Assembly: GCA_964370855.1 (NCBI GenBank) | Contig: CAYJMF010000024.1 | Location: 1 to 50,301 of the forward strand | Direction: 5' to 3' | DNA from: JAKLKS01 sp964370855 | GTDB taxonomy: Bacteria; Planctomycetota; JAJSAM01; JAKLKS01 | DNA length: 50,301 bases | In this document: in pieces, positions 23,577 to 31,898 of the stretch | Numbering within the stretch: position 1 is the first letter of the stretch | Layout of the letters: each line of letters opens with the position of its first letter | Translations under genes and position numbers: made by a program | Notes under the pieces: generated by a model | The model's input: the letters and a program-made list of their open reading frames with translations, nothing else | What the model was told of the DNA's origin: nothing | Databases searched by the model: none

Positions 23577-25547
23577 CTAGAACTCCCAGAGCACCGAGGC
23601 CGTCAGCAGGTCGGCGCGGTAGTCGTCGGCGGAGCGCTCCTTCTCGTTGAACACGATGCGGCGCGCCTCCAGGCGCAGCTCCGTGGAGGGGGAGAGCCGC
23701 CAGCCGAGCCCGAGGGATGCGTCGTAGCGCACCCAGTCGTAGTCCCCCCGCGCGTCGGACCAGGAGGCCGACGTGAAGGCCCGCAGCGGCCCCTTCACCC
23801 TGTGGGAGAAGGTCACGGCGGCGGAGTTCACGTCCTCCTCGAAGCGAACGCGATGGGGCGTCTTCACGGAGCCCGGCACCAGGTCCACCACGTAGGTCGT
23901 GTCCGAGGCCACCGTGTAGGAGCGGCGGTCGGCGGTGATCTCGAAGAACCCGTCGTCGTTGGCGCCGCCGAAGAGGAACCCGTAGGAGTCCACGCTGGAA
24001 TCGGCGTTGGCGTCCCCCTCGCGGCGGTCCTTCAGCCGGATCCAGCTCGTCCCGTGGAAGCCGTCGGGCCGCTTCGCCCGCAGGCGCAGCGACAGGCTCC
24101 GCGCGTCGCCGGGGGAGAGCTGGGTGCCGGGGTCCGTCGCCGAAGCCGCCCGCAGGAGGAGGCTCGCGTTGAACCGGTTCGAGGGGACCCAGTCGGCTCC
24201 CGCGGTGCCCACCTGCGTGACGGGGCCCCAGGAGCCGCGGTCGAACTCCGCGGGCTCCTCCGTGTGGACCCGCTCCCGGATGCGCTCCCAGCCGCCGCGG
24301 AAGCGCCACTCCCTCGTCGCGCGCCAGCGGGCCTCGAGGCCGGTGCGGGCCATGCTCGAATCCGCCCGCGAGGAGGCCACCTCGCGCACGGGGGGGCCGA
24401 AGTCGACGCCCACGGGCTCGGCCTCCACGGTGTGGTCGAGGAGGCCCCGCTCCGACGCGTCGCGGTGCTCGTACCAGCCGAGGAGCTCCCAGTCCTCCCG
24501 CGGGCGGAGCAGCGCCTGGCCCCGCCACCAGCGGCCCCGGAGGTCCGCCGAGGAGGTGCCGCGATCGGTCTGCGTCCACGCCTCGTCGTCGAGGTTCCCC
24601 TTGATGCCGTCGGGGCCCGGCGTGGAGACCACGTAGTCGTCCCGGAGGGAGGTCTCCGTGGAGCCGGTCCGGTAGCCGCCGTCCCCGGAGAGGTCGAGGA
24701 CCCCCTTGAAGAGCCGAGCGCCGACCCGGCCGGCGAAGGTGTCGTGGGCCACGTCGGAATCGTTGAGGTAGGTGCCGAGGTCCCGCTCCGGGGAATCGGG
24801 GCGGTCGAGGACCCGCCGCGAGAGGTCCGTGGCGCGGCTGAAGGACCAGGTCCCGCCGACCCGGAAGACGCCGGGCGTGGCGTCCACGCCCACGGAGTGG
24901 AAGCGGCCGTCGTAGGAGAGGACCGTGGCCGCGGGGAAGGGCTGGTCGTCCCGGTAGACCTGGGAGAGATCGGCGTCCCCCTCCCGGCGCAGGCGCTCCG
25001 TGGAGAGGGTCACCTCGAGGCGCTGCGCGGGGCGGAAGCGGAGGCGGCCCCCCTCGGAGGTCCGCACCGACTCGTAGGGGTTGAGCTCGCCGGCGGCGGA
25101 GAAGACCCGGTCGAGGCGGTCGGCGTGGAGGTCGAGATTGTAGACGTCGTTGCGGCCCATGCGGAAGTCGAGGCGCCGGTCGGGGTCGCCCACGCCGCGG
25201 GCGTGGAAGGAGACGGTGTCGGCGAAGAGGCCGTCCCGGAGGGCGGTCCCCTCGATGTCCGCGGCGAAGAGGCGGAACCCCTGATCGAGGTGGACGTCCT
25301 GGTCGTAGCTCCCGCCGTCGTCGCCGCCGACGAAGCGGAAGCCGGCCTCCACGCCCCCCTGGAACCGCATGACCTCCTCGTGGAGGGAATTGGACCAGAC
25401 GGGGTGCTCGAGGACCGGCTCGGGGGCGGGGACGGACGCCGGGGCGGGGGCGGGGGCGGGCTCCTCCCCCGCGAGGGCGGGCAGGGCGCCGGCGAGGATC
25501 AGGAGGGCGGCGGAAGAGCGCAGGTTCCGGTTCCTCACGGGGGTCAC
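23577..25547 (-). CDS. Outer-membrane beta-barrel, partner of multiheme cytochrome (MtrB/PioB-like)
   Basis: A 656-residue exported beta-barrel. GTG 25547 gives a signal peptide (SAALLILAGALPALA) and a Pro/Ala linker, then alternating amphipathic strands from about residue 60 to the end (for example QGGVEAGFRFVGG, ADIEGTALRDGLFADTVSFHARG, RADLLTASVLWEF). The final residue is Phe, the usual Omp C-terminal signal. Size matches MtrB/PioB-type sheath barrels, but I see no Cys, so the N-terminal CxxC of MtrB is missing and it may be closer to Geobacter-type porin-cytochrome barrels. It overlaps the 14-heme cytochrome gene by 4 bases, implying a joint complex across the outer membrane. Confidence 0.8.
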   Translation of the reverse strand: MTPVRNRNLRSSAALLILAGALPALAGEEPAPAPAPASVPAPEPVLEHPVWSNSLHEEVMRFQGGVEAGFRFVGGDDGGSYDQDVHLDQGFRLFAADIEGTALRDGLFADTVSFHARGVGDPDRRLDFRMGRNDVYNLDLHADRLDRVFSAAGELNPYESVRTSEGGRLRFRPAQRLEVTLSTERLRREGDADLSQVYRDDQPFPAATVLSYDGRFHSVGVDATPGVFRVGGTWSFSRATDLSRRVLDRPDSPERDLGTYLNDSDVAHDTFAGRVGARLFKGVLDLSGDGGYRTGSTETSLRDDYVVSTPGPDGIKGNLDDEAWTQTDRGTSSADLRGRWWRGQALLRPREDWELLGWYEHRDASERGLLDHTVEAEPVGVDFGPPVREVASSRADSSMARTGLEARWRATREWRFRGGWERIRERVHTEEPAEFDRGSWGPVTQVGTAGADWVPSNRFNASLLLRAASATDPGTQLSPGDARSLSLRLRAKRPDGFHGTSWIRLKDRREGDANADSSVDSYGFLFGGANDDGFFEITADRRSYTVASDTTYVVDLVPGSVKTPHRVRFEEDVNSAAVTFSHRVKGPLRAFTSASWSDARGDYDWVRYDASLGLGWRLSPSTELRLEARRIVFNEKERSADDYRADLLTASVLWEF

Positions 25548-26908
25548 CGGTGGAGCCTGGGGTTCACGTCGGATCCGTGGATCTCCACGTGGCATCGCAT
25601 GCAGTCCCTGTAGACGCTGCCGGGTTTCTGGTCGTGGGAGAGGGGGAGGTCGGGGTGGCAGGAGAGGCAGAGGGTGCGCACCTCGCGGGTCTCCAGCAGG
25701 CGCTTGTTGGGGGAGCCGTGGGGGCGGTGGCAGACGGTGCAGCCCTCCAGCGTCTTGGCCGTGTGGTCGTAGACGAAGGGGCCCCCCTTCTCGGGGTGGC
25801 AGCGGACGCAGGCGTCGCGGGTCAGCTCGAGACGGTGGAGGCCGGCCTCGTTCCCGTGGGGGTCGTGGCAGTCGGCGCACTTCATGGTCCCCTCGGGGAC
25901 CCGGTGGCGGAAGGGGAGCCGGAACTCGGCGCCCACGTCGCCGTGGCAGTCCACGCAGAGGGCGGGGTCCTCCTTGAGGAGCGTCCTCCCCTGCGCGGCG
26001 TTGGGGTCGTGGCAGGCGACGCAGGCGACGTTCTCGCGCCGGTGCTCGGAGCATGTCCAGGCCAGCAAAGGACGCTCCGCCTCTTCGTGGCAGGCGATGC
26101 AGGTGCGGTCGGCCTCGGCGGCGTCCTGCTTCGTCGGGAGGAGGATGAGGTTCTCGAGGCCGCCGGCGGCGGCGTGGAGGCTCCCGTTCCCGTGGCACTC
26201 GCCGCAGGACTTCTCCCCCGCCATGAGATCCCGGTGGCCGCTGCGGGCCATGTCCGGGTGGGCGTCGGGATGGCACTTGAGGCAGAGCTCCGCGGCGAGG
26301 GGCTTCGCGCCGGCCGCCTCGAGGTCGGCCATGGCGGCGGCGGCGGGCCGCTCGTGGGCGGCGGCGCGATCCCCGCGGGCGAAGTGGACGAGGTGGCAGG
26401 AGGCGCAGGCGACCTTCCGGGCGTCCACCCAGGTGCGGTGGCCCGCCACGGGCCGCTCGAGGACGGCGGCGTGGCAGCGGAGGCAGACGGTGTTGCTCTC
26501 CTCGCGGGGGGCCTTCACGGGGTGGCGGATGCCCCGCTCGTCGGCGTAGCCGACGTGCTCGAGGCCGGGGCCGTGGCACTCCTCGCAGCCCGTGGAGGGG
26601 TTCCCCTTCTCCTGGAGGGAGGCGTGGAAGGAGCCGGCGAGGGTCCGCACCCGGTCCTTGTGGCAGTCGAGGCAGCCGTCCTTGCCGACGTAGTCGTCCT
26701 TCGGCACCGTCGCGTCGGGGTCCGCCGGCAGGAGGGGGCGGCGCTTCACCTCGGAGCGGGGGGCCCAGGGGCCCGGGGCCGCGGGGGCGGGGGCGGGCTT
26801 CCCCCGGGAGCGGGAGCCGGGGGCGCAGGCCACGCCGGCGGCGAGGAGCCCGGCGAGGAGGAAGGCGGAAAGGGAACGCACCGCGAAAGCCCGCGAGATC
26901 GAGGTCAA
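25544..26908 (-). CDS. 14-heme c-type cytochrome (DmsE/MtrA-like)
   Basis: A 454-residue exported protein with 14 CXXCH heme sites: CLDCH, CEECH, CLRCH, CASCH, CLKCH, CGECH, CIACH, CVACH, CVDCH, CADCH, CVRCH, CTVCH, CLSCH and CMRCH. TTG 26908 has GGAGGG six bases upstream and gives a signal sequence SLSAFLLAGLLAAGVAC, a possible lipobox. Many additional His residues suit bis-His ligation. MtrA-type cytochromes have ten hemes in about 330 residues; this one is longer. Coupled by a 4-base overlap to the beta-barrel gene, it should carry electrons through that barrel, linking periplasm to the cell exterior. Direction of flow and the electron partner cannot be told. Confidence 0.92.
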   Translation of the reverse strand: MTSISRAFAVRSLSAFLLAGLLAAGVACAPGSRSRGKPAPAPAAPGPWAPRSEVKRRPLLPADPDATVPKDDYVGKDGCLDCHKDRVRTLAGSFHASLQEKGNPSTGCEECHGPGLEHVGYADERGIRHPVKAPREESNTVCLRCHAAVLERPVAGHRTWVDARKVACASCHLVHFARGDRAAAHERPAAAAMADLEAAGAKPLAAELCLKCHPDAHPDMARSGHRDLMAGEKSCGECHGNGSLHAAAGGLENLILLPTKQDAAEADRTCIACHEEAERPLLAWTCSEHRRENVACVACHDPNAAQGRTLLKEDPALCVDCHGDVGAEFRLPFRHRVPEGTMKCADCHDPHGNEAGLHRLELTRDACVRCHPEKGGPFVYDHTAKTLEGCTVCHRPHGSPNKRLLETREVRTLCLSCHPDLPLSHDQKPGSVYRDCMRCHVEIHGSDVNPRLHR

Positions 26909-27039
26909 GGCCCGCCCTCCATGCCGGTCGCCCGCAGCCCGCCATTCTCCCGCGGAGCCGTTCCTCCGCAAGACCCAAGGGGAGAGCCGCCGTGACGGTG
27001 GTTTGATGCACCTACTTCCCAGGCCCCCCCCCGGGGGGC

Positions 27040-27045
27040 TAGGAT
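27040..27045 (+). promoter_or_regulatory. -10-like TAGGAT before the zinc-ribbon gene
   Basis: GCTAGGATCC lies 41 bases before ATG 27087, with an AGGGAGG Shine-Dalgarno between. It mirrors GCTACGATCC upstream of the AAA ATPase. It is in the divergent spacer with the cytochrome operon. Confidence 0.35.
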
Positions 27046-27086
27046 CCCCTCGTCCCGGGAGCCGGCCTCCCGGGCAGGGAGGCACG

Positions 27087-27287
27087 ATGATCTGCATCGT
27101 CTGCAAGAAGCACGCGACCTTCGACCACACTCTCTTCCGCGGGCCGACCCCTCACAAGGTCACCCTCTGCGGGGAGTGCGAGACGAAGACCGGCGCCCAC
27201 GACCACATGGCGAAGATCAAGGCGGCCGCGGACAAGACCGCCAAGCACGCCGCCGTCGAGGACTTCCTGAAGGCCGTCGGGCGGTAG
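27087..27287 (+). CDS. Small zinc-ribbon-like protein
   Basis: A 66-residue protein with two CxxC knuckles: CIVC at residues 3-6 and CGEC at about 32-35, separated by a His-containing loop (KHATFDHTLF). The rest is a Lys/Ala-rich helix (KIKAAADKTAKHAAVEDFL). One structural zinc site is likely. ATG start with AGGGAGG four bases upstream. Divergent from the cytochrome operon and convergent, with an 8-base gap, to the cyclase-family lipoprotein. Function not known to me. Confidence 0.85.
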   Translation: MICIVCKKHATFDHTLFRGPTPHKVTLCGECETKTGAHDHMAKIKAAADKTAKHAAVEDFLKAVGR

Positions 27288-27295
27288 CCGCGCGC

Positions 27296-28129
27296 CTAGC
27301 GCGCCGCGGGCGGGAGAAAAGCCACGGCGCGCGCCTGGGCGCCGCTTCCTCCCCGGAGGGGGACGGGGAAGACCATCACGACCGCTCCCGTCGCCGGGAG
27401 CCGGTCGAGGTTCGCGGCGTTCTCGAGGAACCACCGTCCCCGCCCGCTCCCGAGCCGGTGGACCGGGAACTCCTGGTCGATGCCCCGGTCGATGCTGAGG
27501 GTGTCCACGCCGAGGCCGACGACCCCCCGCTCCACGATGAGGAGGCGGGCGGCCTCCTTTCCGAAGGAGGGGAAGCGGAGCCTCCCCGAGGAATCGAAGT
27601 TCCGGTAGGCGTCGGCGTCCCCCCAGCGGGCGGCCCACCCGGTGCGCAGCAGGGCGACGGCGCCGCGGGGGACGGTCCCGTGGATCCGCTCGAAGGCGAG
27701 CACGTCCTCCTCCGTGAGCACGGCGTCGGGGTCGGCGGCGGCCCGGTCGGCGATGTCGAAGACGACGGCCGGCCCCATCAGTTCCTCGAGGGGGACCTGC
27801 TCGATGGACCGCTGCCCCTCGGCGAAATGGACGGGGGCGTCCACGTGGGTGCCGTAGTGCTCCGGCACGCGGTAGGCGCGGCTGAAGGCCCGCACCTCCT
27901 CCCACTTCGCCAGCGGCCACGCCTCCAGAGGGAAGTACTTCGCCCCGGGCCAGTAGGGGACGGCTTCGTCGAGGGGATGGGTGAGGTCCACGATCTCCCG
28001 GCCCCGCAGCGCGGCGAGGAGATCGGGGAGGGGGGAGGAGGGGGGGGGCGGGGGGGGAGGGGCGGCGGGCGGCGGAGAGGCGCATGCGGCGAGGAGGAGC
28101 GCCGCGAGGAGAACCCCGCCCCCCCTCAC
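27296..28129 (-). CDS. Cyclase-family (kynurenine formamidase-like) lipoprotein
   Basis: A 277-residue member of the cyclase superfamily (PF04199). GTG 28129 yields a lipoprotein signal with LLLAAC (Cys 16) and a Pro-rich linker. The enzyme domain begins VDLTHPLDEAVPYWPG and has the metal-binding motif HYGTHVDAPVHF. The end includes GVVGLGVDTLSIDRG, another conserved block. Relatives hydrolyse N-formylkynurenine or similar amides with Mn or Zn. Export of a cyclase as a lipoprotein is known in some bacteria but is odd at the end of a restriction-modification operon, which it joins by a 4-base overlap with the HD gene. Confidence 0.88.
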   Translation of the reverse strand: MRGGGVLLAALLLAACASPPPAAPPPPPPPSSPLPDLLAALRGREIVDLTHPLDEAVPYWPGAKYFPLEAWPLAKWEEVRAFSRAYRVPEHYGTHVDAPVHFAEGQRSIEQVPLEELMGPAVVFDIADRAAADPDAVLTEEDVLAFERIHGTVPRGAVALLRTGWAARWGDADAYRNFDSSGRLRFPSFGKEAARLLIVERGVVGLGVDTLSIDRGIDQEFPVHRLGSGRGRWFLENAANLDRLPATGAVVMVFPVPLRGGSGAQARAVAFLPPAAR

Positions 28130-29409
28130 CGCCCCGCCCTCGCCACGAGCCGCCGCAGCGGCTCCCGCACCTTCGCCGGGCAGAACCAGCGCACGAGGAA
28201 GACCCTCCGCTCCGAGAGGCGCCGCACGAGGTCGCTCGCCTCCTCCAGCGGGCGGGGCCGCGACCGCCCCCGCTCGTGGACGAGGATGGCGTCCTTGCGG
28301 TCCACGCCGGCGACGTAGGGGAGGTAGCGCTCCTCGCCGCTCTCGTCGAGCACGAGGTCGGCGTCGGGGTCGAGGCCGGCCCGGGCGACGAGGCGCCGGG
28401 CCCGCTCCTTCACGTCGGCGTACCCCTCCCCGAAGGCGACGGCGTCGGGGATCTCCACGCACTTGAGGAGGCGCCGGTGGACGAGCCCGCCGGCGAGCCG
28501 GGCGAGCCCGGGGTCGGGGTGGCCGGCCCAGGCCTTCAGCGCCGCGTAGAAGTCCCCGTCGTCGATGGCGAGGTAGTCGGAGAGCGGCGGCGTCCGCCCG
28601 GCCAGGGTCGTGCGGAGCCCCGGGTGCATGTCCACCAGCGCGCCGACGACCCGCGCCCGCGCCACGGCGGCGCGGAGCATGGTCTCCGCCGCCCGCACGG
28701 TCTTGTGGTAGTAGACGTGCTCGTACATGTGGGCCCGGGCGATGACGTAGCCCTCGACGGCGGTGACGGCGCGCCGGTCCACGAGCACGCGGCGGTCCCC
28801 GGGGAGCAGGAACAGCAGGATGCGGCGGAGATCGAAGCGCCCGTGGCGCACCCCCGTGGCGAGGACGTCCCGCTGGAGGTAGTCGAGGCGGTCGGCGTCG
28901 AGCTGGCTCGACACGAGATCGGCCAGCAGCGGCGCCGGCCGGTAGCGGCCGGCGAAGAGGTCCCGCACCGCGTCGGGCAGGTCCCGCGAGAACTTCCGCA
29001 GCGCCCGGTGGACCTCCGTCCCCTCGTCCTCGACCATGGCCGCGGACCACCGCTCGTGGCGCCCCCCGGCGATGGGCTCGAAGGCGTGGGAGAGGGGGCC
29101 GTGGCCGATGTCGTGCAGCAGCGCCGCGGCGAGCACCACGGGCTCGTGGCGGCGCAGGCGGGGTGCGGTGCGGCAGAGCGCGTCGAGCATCTCCCTCGCG
29201 ACGCACATGACGCCCAGCGCGTGGGTGAAGCGGGAGTGCTCGGCGCCGGGGAAGACGAGGTGGGCGAGGCCGAGCTGGCGGATGCGGCGGAGGCGCTGGA
29301 CCTCGCCCGCCTCGACGAGGTCCAGCAGCATCCGGTCGGTCCGCGAGGAGCCGCGGAAGGAGATGTAGTCGTGGACCGGGTCCCGGAAGTGGCGGTCGCG
29401 CTCCGTCAT
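28126..29409 (-). CDS. HD-domain phosphohydrolase (COG1078, SAMHD1/dGTPase-like)
   Basis: A 427-residue HD hydrolase. The start FRDPVHDYISF and the block RLRRIRQLGLAHLVFPGAEHSRFTHALG are hallmarks of the COG1078 group (YwfO-like). Metal ligands are H63 in FTHALG, H99-D100 in ALLHDIGHG and the later Asp in SSQLDADRLDYLQRD. The C-terminal part (VHERGRSRPRPLEEASDL) fits the regulatory region of the family. Relatives hydrolyse dNTPs to nucleosides. Its ATG overlaps the stop of the endonuclease-like gene and its stop overlaps the cyclase start, so all four genes are coupled. A dNTP-depleting defence role is possible but inferred. Confidence 0.92.
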   Translation of the reverse strand: MTERDRHFRDPVHDYISFRGSSRTDRMLLDLVEAGEVQRLRRIRQLGLAHLVFPGAEHSRFTHALGVMCVAREMLDALCRTAPRLRRHEPVVLAAALLHDIGHGPLSHAFEPIAGGRHERWSAAMVEDEGTEVHRALRKFSRDLPDAVRDLFAGRYRPAPLLADLVSSQLDADRLDYLQRDVLATGVRHGRFDLRRILLFLLPGDRRVLVDRRAVTAVEGYVIARAHMYEHVYYHKTVRAAETMLRAAVARARVVGALVDMHPGLRTTLAGRTPPLSDYLAIDDGDFYAALKAWAGHPDPGLARLAGGLVHRRLLKCVEIPDAVAFGEGYADVKERARRLVARAGLDPDADLVLDESGEERYLPYVAGVDRKDAILVHERGRSRPRPLEEASDLVRRLSERRVFLVRWFCPAKVREPLRRLVARAGR

Positions 29410-30698
29410 CGGTCCCCCTCGACCATGAGATCCCGGCCCCCGGGCGCGGCCCGCAGCCCCTCGACGCGGAGCGCGAGCCAGCGCAGGTAGGCCATCACGG
29501 AGCCGGCCCTCCGCCCCGCGGTCGCCGGCCCTGCGGAGCCGCGGGCGGCCGCGACCCGCTCCACGAGCTCCCGGGACAGGATACGGTCCGGGCGGGCCCG
29601 GGCCTCGCGGATCGCCTCCCGGAGGACGGGGAGGCCGAGGAGGGCCGCGGCGGCGAGCGGTGCGCGCCGGTCGGGGCCGGCGTGGGCGAGGGCACGGCCG
29701 TCGGGGGTCGGGCGGGGGGGGCCGTCCATCTCGACGAGGCCGAGGGAGCGGGCGGCGGCGAGGTAGTAGTTCCCCTGGCGGGGGCCGAAGCCGAAGGCGC
29801 GGGCGAGGTCGCGGCCGTCGGCGCGGCCGAGGGTGAGCTGGAGGGGGACCTCCAGCACCCGCTCGACGCGGTCGGCCTGGGGGAGTTCCAGTTCCGGGGG
29901 GAGGTAGCGGGCGGGGACGCGGGCGAGGAGGTCGTCGAGGCGCAGCGGCGCGTCGCCGGTGAGCACGAAGGTGGCGGCGGATTCGAGATGGAGGTCCCCG
30001 TGGAGGTCCGGGTCCCCCTGGCGCCAGGACCAGAACCGGTACTCGCCGGTCCCGTCGTGGAAGACGAGGAAGCCGAGGCGCACGGGGAGGTCGGGGAGCC
30101 ACGTGGACCAGGCGCGGAAGGGGACGTAGAGCTGGCGGATCCAGAAGTCGGCGGGCTGCCCGACCTTGGCCTCGAGGAGGAGCAGGGAATGGCCGGCGTC
30201 GAAGCCGGCGTCGAGCTCGAACTGGACGCCGGGATCGACGGCGACCCGGTGGCCGCCGGCGAGGAAGGAGAAGGGGGGCGCGAAGCGGCGGCCGCGCAGC
30301 GTGAGGGCGGGGCGCTCCCGGAGGCCGAAGGCCCGCTCGATCATCCCCGTGTGGAGCGCCGTGTCCACGGCGCGGGATTCCCCCGTGCCGAGGTCGAGGG
30401 TGCGGTAGCGGGCGGCGGCCCCCCAGGAGTGGGGGAGGGGGGCGGGGGAGGGCTCGAGGTCGTGGTACCCGTCGCCGCGGATCAGCGCGTAGGAGGAGCC
30501 GGAGACGGGGAAGAGGAAGCGGCCGGCGTCGCGCAGCGGGGCGGGCACGGCGGCGCGGTCGTCCATCTTGGCCAGCAGGCGGGGCTCGCGGCCGGTCCAC
30601 TCCTTCATGTCGCGGGCGGTGACGAGGGCGGGGCGGTCGCCGTCGAACCGCGTGCGGGAGAGGATCGTCTCCCAGGCGCGGTCGAGGTCGCGGTTCAC
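29406..30698 (-). CDS. Probable type II restriction endonuclease
   Basis: A 430-residue protein encoded immediately after a DNA adenine methyltransferase. A PD-(D/E)XK-like core is visible: VQFELDAGFDAGHSLLLLEAKVG, giving D163 and E176-x-K178, with RQLYVPFRAW following. The C-terminal half is helical with a possible winged-helix DNA-recognition segment (ARAFGFGPRQGNYYLAAARSLGLVEMD). This layout resembles the DUF6996/DUF6997 restriction enzymes usually found beside Dam-type methylases, a match I make from memory. GTG start overlaps the methylase stop, and the stop overlaps the HD gene start, each by 4 bases. Recognition sequence unknown. Confidence 0.75.
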   Translation of the reverse strand: MNRDLDRAWETILSRTRFDGDRPALVTARDMKEWTGREPRLLAKMDDRAAVPAPLRDAGRFLFPVSGSSYALIRGDGYHDLEPSPAPLPHSWGAAARYRTLDLGTGESRAVDTALHTGMIERAFGLRERPALTLRGRRFAPPFSFLAGGHRVAVDPGVQFELDAGFDAGHSLLLLEAKVGQPADFWIRQLYVPFRAWSTWLPDLPVRLGFLVFHDGTGEYRFWSWRQGDPDLHGDLHLESAATFVLTGDAPLRLDDLLARVPARYLPPELELPQADRVERVLEVPLQLTLGRADGRDLARAFGFGPRQGNYYLAAARSLGLVEMDGPPRPTPDGRALAHAGPDRRAPLAAAALLGLPVLREAIREARARPDRILSRELVERVAAARGSAGPATAGRRAGSVMAYLRWLALRVEGLRAAPGGRDLMVEGDR

Positions 30699-31552
30699 GG
30701 GCGGGGGGGGCCGGGGACGACGAGGAGCTCCCGGACGGCGCCGCGGGCGGTGGGGTCGGAGTTGATGGCGCGGCGGGCGGGGACGGAGGCGACCTCGAAG
30801 CCGCGGGCGCGGTAGAGGGAGCGGAGCCACGGGGTGGCGTGGTTGGAGAGGAGGAACCAGCCGCCGCGATCCCGAAGGGCCGCGCACGCGTCGGCGAGCC
30901 GCTCCTGGTCGGCGCGGCCGAACTTCTCCGCGGTGTAGGAGGTGAAGTTGGCGGTCTTCGTGAGCGGCTCGTAGGGGGGATCGAGGTAGGCGACGGAGCC
31001 GGGCTTCGCCCGGGCGAGGGCCTCCACGAAGGACTCATGGCGGAGGACCACGCCCCGGAGCGCCGCCGAGGCGGCGCGGAGATTGGGCTCGTCGAGGATG
31101 GGGGGCTTCCGGTACTTCCCCATGGGCACGTTGAACTTCCCCGAGGCGTTCACCCGCCAGAGGCCGTTGTAGCAGGTCTTGTTGAGGTAGAGGAAGCGGG
31201 CGGCGCGCTCCACCGGGGAGGAGGGTTCGGCGGCGCGCGTCTCGTAGTAATGGTCCCGGCCCCGGCGCGCGTGGGCCTCCCGGTGGTCCGCGAGCAGGTC
31301 GACGAGGGCGTCCACCTCGTCCCTGACGGCGGTCCATGTGCCCACCAGGGCCCCGTTGGCGTCGGAGAGGACCGCCTTCCCCCGGATCCTCCCCGTCGCG
31401 CGGAGGTGGAAGAAGACCGCCCCGCTGCCGAGGAACGGCTCGAAGTAGGTCCCCCGGATCTCCGCCGGGAGCCTCTCCGCGATGGGCCGGAGGAGCTGTG
31501 TCTTCCCTCCCGCCCACTTCAGGAACGGCCGGACGGTCGCCCTCTCCGCCAT
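30695..31552 (-). CDS. Dam-type DNA adenine methyltransferase (D12 class)
   Basis: A 285-residue N6-adenine methyltransferase of the alpha (D12/Dam) class. SAM motif I is FLKWAGGKTQLL at 10-21 and catalytic motif IV is DPPY at 191-194; YFEPFLGSGAVFFHL and FLYLNKTCYNGLWRVN are also class-specific. Length is typical of Dam. ATG 31552 is preferred over longer frames because the region upstream is repeat DNA; there is no Shine-Dalgarno and a TACTCT lies 9 bases upstream (31562-31567). It heads a four-gene operon with the endonuclease-like, HD and cyclase genes, so it likely protects host DNA from the partner nuclease. Confidence 0.93.
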   Translation of the reverse strand: MAERATVRPFLKWAGGKTQLLRPIAERLPAEIRGTYFEPFLGSGAVFFHLRATGRIRGKAVLSDANGALVGTWTAVRDEVDALVDLLADHREAHARRGRDHYYETRAAEPSSPVERAARFLYLNKTCYNGLWRVNASGKFNVPMGKYRKPPILDEPNLRAASAALRGVVLRHESFVEALARAKPGSVAYLDPPYEPLTKTANFTSYTAEKFGRADQERLADACAALRDRGGWFLLSNHATPWLRSLYRARGFEVASVPARRAINSDPTARGAVRELLVVPGPPRP

Positions 31553-31574
31553 GGGAAGGAGAGAGTAACGAAAA

Positions 31575-31586
31575 GGGGACGCGCAC
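31575..31586 (+). repeat. Direct repeat GGGGACGCGCAC, left copy
   Basis: The same 12 bases recur at 33101-33112, so they bracket the AAA_14/DUF4143 gene as direct repeats. The stretch 31553-31920 holds no gene; apart from the repeats listed, bases 31587-31638 contain an AT-rich CACTTTTTCACTTTTG-like segment of unknown role. Confidence 0.6.
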
Positions 31587-31638
31587 CACTTTTTCACTTT
31601 TGCACCGGCAACGAAGTCGCCGATCCGGCGCCCCGACG

Positions 31639-31795
31639 GCGCCCCGACGGTGTCAGACGCTTTTCGGTCGCCCCATCGGAGCCCCATGGGTGGCCGCCCC
31701 ATCGGTGTCAGTCGCCATTCGGTTGCGGCCGCCCCCCTCTCCCCCCGGACATCCAATCCGCCGCGACCGAAAAGCGTCTGACACCGTTGGGGCGC
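31639..31795. repeat. Compound REP-like inverted repeat
   Basis: Arms 31639-31671 and 31763-31795 are 33-base reverse complements with one mismatch, carrying GGTGTCAGACGCTTTTCGG. Between them, 31696-31726 is a third, diverged copy in the same orientation as the left arm (GGTGTCAGTCGCCATTCGG). GCCCCGACGG is tandemly doubled on the left, and its complement is doubled on the right up to about 31814. All share the GGTGTCAGAC core with the element at 6667-6770. It lies between two divergent genes, the Dam methylase and the AAA_14 ATPase. Confidence 0.85.
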
Positions 31796-31863
31796 AGACA
31801 CCGTTGGGGCGCACCACCTCCCTTCCATTCCGCCGCGAGGAGGGGCGACGCTTCCCTCTCATC

Positions 31864-31898
31864 CTCAACGGTTGAGCAGAAAAAGTCGTGACTTTTCT
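31864..31898 (+). promoter_or_regulatory. Two palindromes upstream of the AAA_14/DUF4143 gene
   Basis: CTCAACGGTTGAG (31864-31876) is a perfect 6-1-6 palindrome. AGAAAAAGTC-GT-GACTTTTCT (31878-31898) forms a 9-pair stem with one bulged A. Together with the AT-rich run to the ATG at 31921 this forms a distinct upstream module, plausibly an operator or an RNA hairpin. CAAAAT at 31909-31914 is 6 bases from the ATG, the leaderless-type spacing. Confidence 0.5.

Noticed and set aside
30699..31828. Longer start for the Dam methylase reaching through the REP cluster.
   Set aside because: The extra 92 residues are encoded by palindromic repeat DNA and lack homology; MAERATVRPFLKWAGG is the normal N-terminus.
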